Shown here: positions 62,440-64,000 of the stretch, one piece after another
Position numbering within the stretch: position 1 is the first letter of the stretch
Layout of the letters: every line of letters starts with the position of its first letter
Origin: Sebastes aleutianus
Lineage: Eukaryota > Chordata > Actinopteri > Perciformes > Sebastidae
Direction: 5' to 3'
Assembly (NCBI GenBank): GCA_916700875.1
Contig: CAKAKS010000031.1
Span: 13,031,124 to 13,095,123 of the forward strand
DNA: 64,000 nt
Program-made: the position numbers and the translations under genes
Notes under the pieces: generated by a model
Seen by the model: only the letters and a program-made list of their open reading frames with translations
What the model was told of the DNA's origin: nothing
The model's database searches: none

Positions 62440-62882
62440 GTCTGTTTTAATCGAACTCTGGTGCAGTTCGTTTGGGCAGTTGTGAACGCTGTAATCGTAC
62501 TCTGGTGTGGACCAAAACAACTGGTCCGAGACCGCTTACGAGAGGTGGTCAGATAAACGCTAAATGCAAATTAAAGTACACAAAAATAGCGACGTTTATA
62601 AAGTCAATCGAGATAAACTTTTTGTTTGGATTTGTGCGCGCAGTAGATCAGTGTCAAGTCAAAGTGAAAAAAAACGTTTGAAATTCCCTGCATAGAAGAG
62701 GCAGCTCTCGAGACAAAAGAGATAAATTCACTACTTCATTACTATTTTTTTTAATATTTGATCCGCTTTAATTTGTGCACTGGGAAACAGAACCAGATTA
62801 AGTACAAAACAAACCAAAAGTATCAGTTATACTTTGATTTGGACTAGCCAAACGGACTATGGCTTGTAAAAGCGCCCTGAGA
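62440..62882. mobile_element. Probable MITE (GGACCAAAACAACTGG type)
   Basis: Left part has TCGAACTCTGGTGCAGTTCG and TCTGGTGTGGACCAAAACAA. The right part has TTTGGACTAGCCAAACGGAC and AAAAGCGCCCTGAG. I recall these words from a teleost non-autonomous DNA repeat, but the inverted ends are too diverged here for a firm boundary. Confidence 0.45.
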
Positions 62883-63094
62883 CAACTTTGGAATTACACA
62901 GAAACTTTACTGGTAACGTAAAAAAGTAATCACTGGATAAGGTCATGGCATCTTTGCTCAGTACGAGTATAAGTTGATATATTAATCAACTGAGAAATAA
63001 TCAGGAATTAAATCTTTGTCATTTAATTAATAAGGTTTTGATTCATTCAGTGAACAACACATTAAATGGATTCAAGATCAGTTAATGTGAATGG

Positions 63095-63198
63095 AATGGA
63101 ATCTATGGTGTACGGTCTAAGACCTGCTCAATATATAAAGCGTCTCGAGATAACTTCTGTTATGATTTGACGCTATATCAAAATAAATTGAATTGAAG
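63095..63198 (+). mobile_element. SINE/LINE 3'-tail
   Basis: AAAGCGTCTCGAGATAACTT, then CTGTTATGATTTGACGCTAT and a tail of AATAAATTGAATTGAAG. I recall this as the 3' end of an abundant teleost retroposon ending in GAATT repeats. Only the tail is recognised. Confidence 0.65.
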
Positions 63199-64000
63199 AT
63201 TTCAAAAGATGCAAAAATATTGCATGTCAGTCTACATTTCCACACTACTCATACAGTATACTGTGCATGATGTACGGTATGTACAAATATCAAATAAAGC
63301 TCTGCCATTTCTGGAATATGTGTGGCCTTTGACCGAGGATGAACTCTATGTTTCAAATACATCTCAGAGGCTTATAAAAGTGGGATCTGCATCAGCCTAA
63401 GAGACGACAGCCATATGTAACTAATCCCAAATCTCTGAAATGGACTGTAGGATTCACAGGCTGGCAGTCTGACTGCACACCTAAACATTTGTGTCCACTA
63501 TGTTTCATTATAGGATGACTTCTTTTACTTTATTTACAATGTACACAATGGAATCTTCATTTGATATTTTATTTTCCATAGGCTGTTAATAGATCTCTTC
63601 TCTGCTTAACCAGACCACATCTTTTCCTTACTCAGAACATCACTACAATGAGACTCTATCAGCATCCTTTTAAAGGCTCTTAAACTGAGTGTTTGCCCTT
63701 CGTGTTTCAAATACAACTCAGAGGTTCTATTATGCTTCCACTGTGGCTCAAATGCAAGGATGAAACTAAGCATAATCCTTGTACTTTACATTTTTATATT
63801 TAGAACTGCAAGGTTACAGCCTTCTTGGTTCCTGTAGAAATCACTTTCACCAATAATACAAAGATTTGCTGAAACAACCTACCGTGCTGTTAAAGTACTT
63901 GAGTGCTTACACGGAAAAATTGTCTTGCATAAGAACGTTAACATTAGAGAAAGAGGCGACGACGACGGATATTACAATTCTCTTTAATTGTTTGCTGCTT
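63199..64000. other. Non-coding DNA, no gene recognised
   Basis: Unique-looking. TTTCAAATACA…CTCAGAGG occurs twice (63351-63370 and 63704-63724), perhaps a small local duplication. No exon. Confidence 0.5.

Overview
This window is non-coding vertebrate DNA, most probably from a percomorph teleost fish. Reasons: it is saturated with (CA/GT)n microsatellites, has almost no long open frames outside simple repeats, and carries many short non-autonomous DNA transposons and tRNA-derived SINE pieces of types I recognise from teleost genomes. The recognition is from memory, not a database search. I find no convincing protein-coding exon, rRNA, functional tRNA, CRISPR array or operon. The longest open frame (236 codons) only reads through a 27-bp minisatellite. 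Other long frames are (CA)n/(GT)n, polypurine or transposon sequence. The window is best read as a gene desert or the inside of a large intron.

Layout. 1-3.5 kb: unique sequence with microsatellites. 3.5-4.6 kb: two hAT-like miniature elements. 5.2-5.6 kb: two GT arrays, one 159 bp long. 5.6-9.8 kb: mostly unique. 9.8-10.4 kb: hAT-like MITE. 12.1-12.5 kb: Harbinger-like remnant keeping the start of a Myb/MADF-like reading frame. 13.5-20.4 kb: MITE-rich (13.58, 14.4, 15.0, 16.2, 17.9 and 19.6 kb) plus a (GTGTGA)n array. 21.2-22.3 kb: long-TIR element with another repeat nested in it. 24.0-24.35 kb: MITE. 25.4-27.8 kb: unique, TAATTA-rich, possible conserved regulatory DNA. 28.2-28.45 kb: dead LINE-1 ORF2 end. 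30.1 kb: (CCAT)n. 31.86-32.89 kb: hAT-like element with a perfect 8-bp target-site duplication. 33.1-35.3 kb: unique, partly CpG-rich, plus purine-rich sequence. 36.55-37.25 kb: Tc1-like remnant split by a 0.5-kb repeat. 37.5-38.3 kb and 41.4-42.9 kb: dense microsatellites with an inverted dispersed repeat. 41.9-42.6 kb and 43.5-44.7 kb: further elements. 46.1 kb: SINE head. 51.05-53.65 kb: a 2.6-kb purine-biased strand. 53.7-54.84 kb: TIR element whose centre has expanded into 21 exact-length 27-bp units. 56.4-56.6 kb: best candidate conserved enhancer, with a POU octamer. 56.96-58.1 kb: 0.5-kb repeat, SINE and MITE in a row. 60.4-61.3 kb: decayed LINE. 62.4-63.2 kb: MITE and SINE tail.

No genes here can be said to work together. 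The structure is in repeat biology: nested insertions, elements sharing internal modules, microsatellites tied to dispersed repeats, and a transposon-derived minisatellite with higher-order duplication. Any regulatory function would lie in the unique TAATTA/octamer-bearing stretches, which needs a conservation test I could not run.
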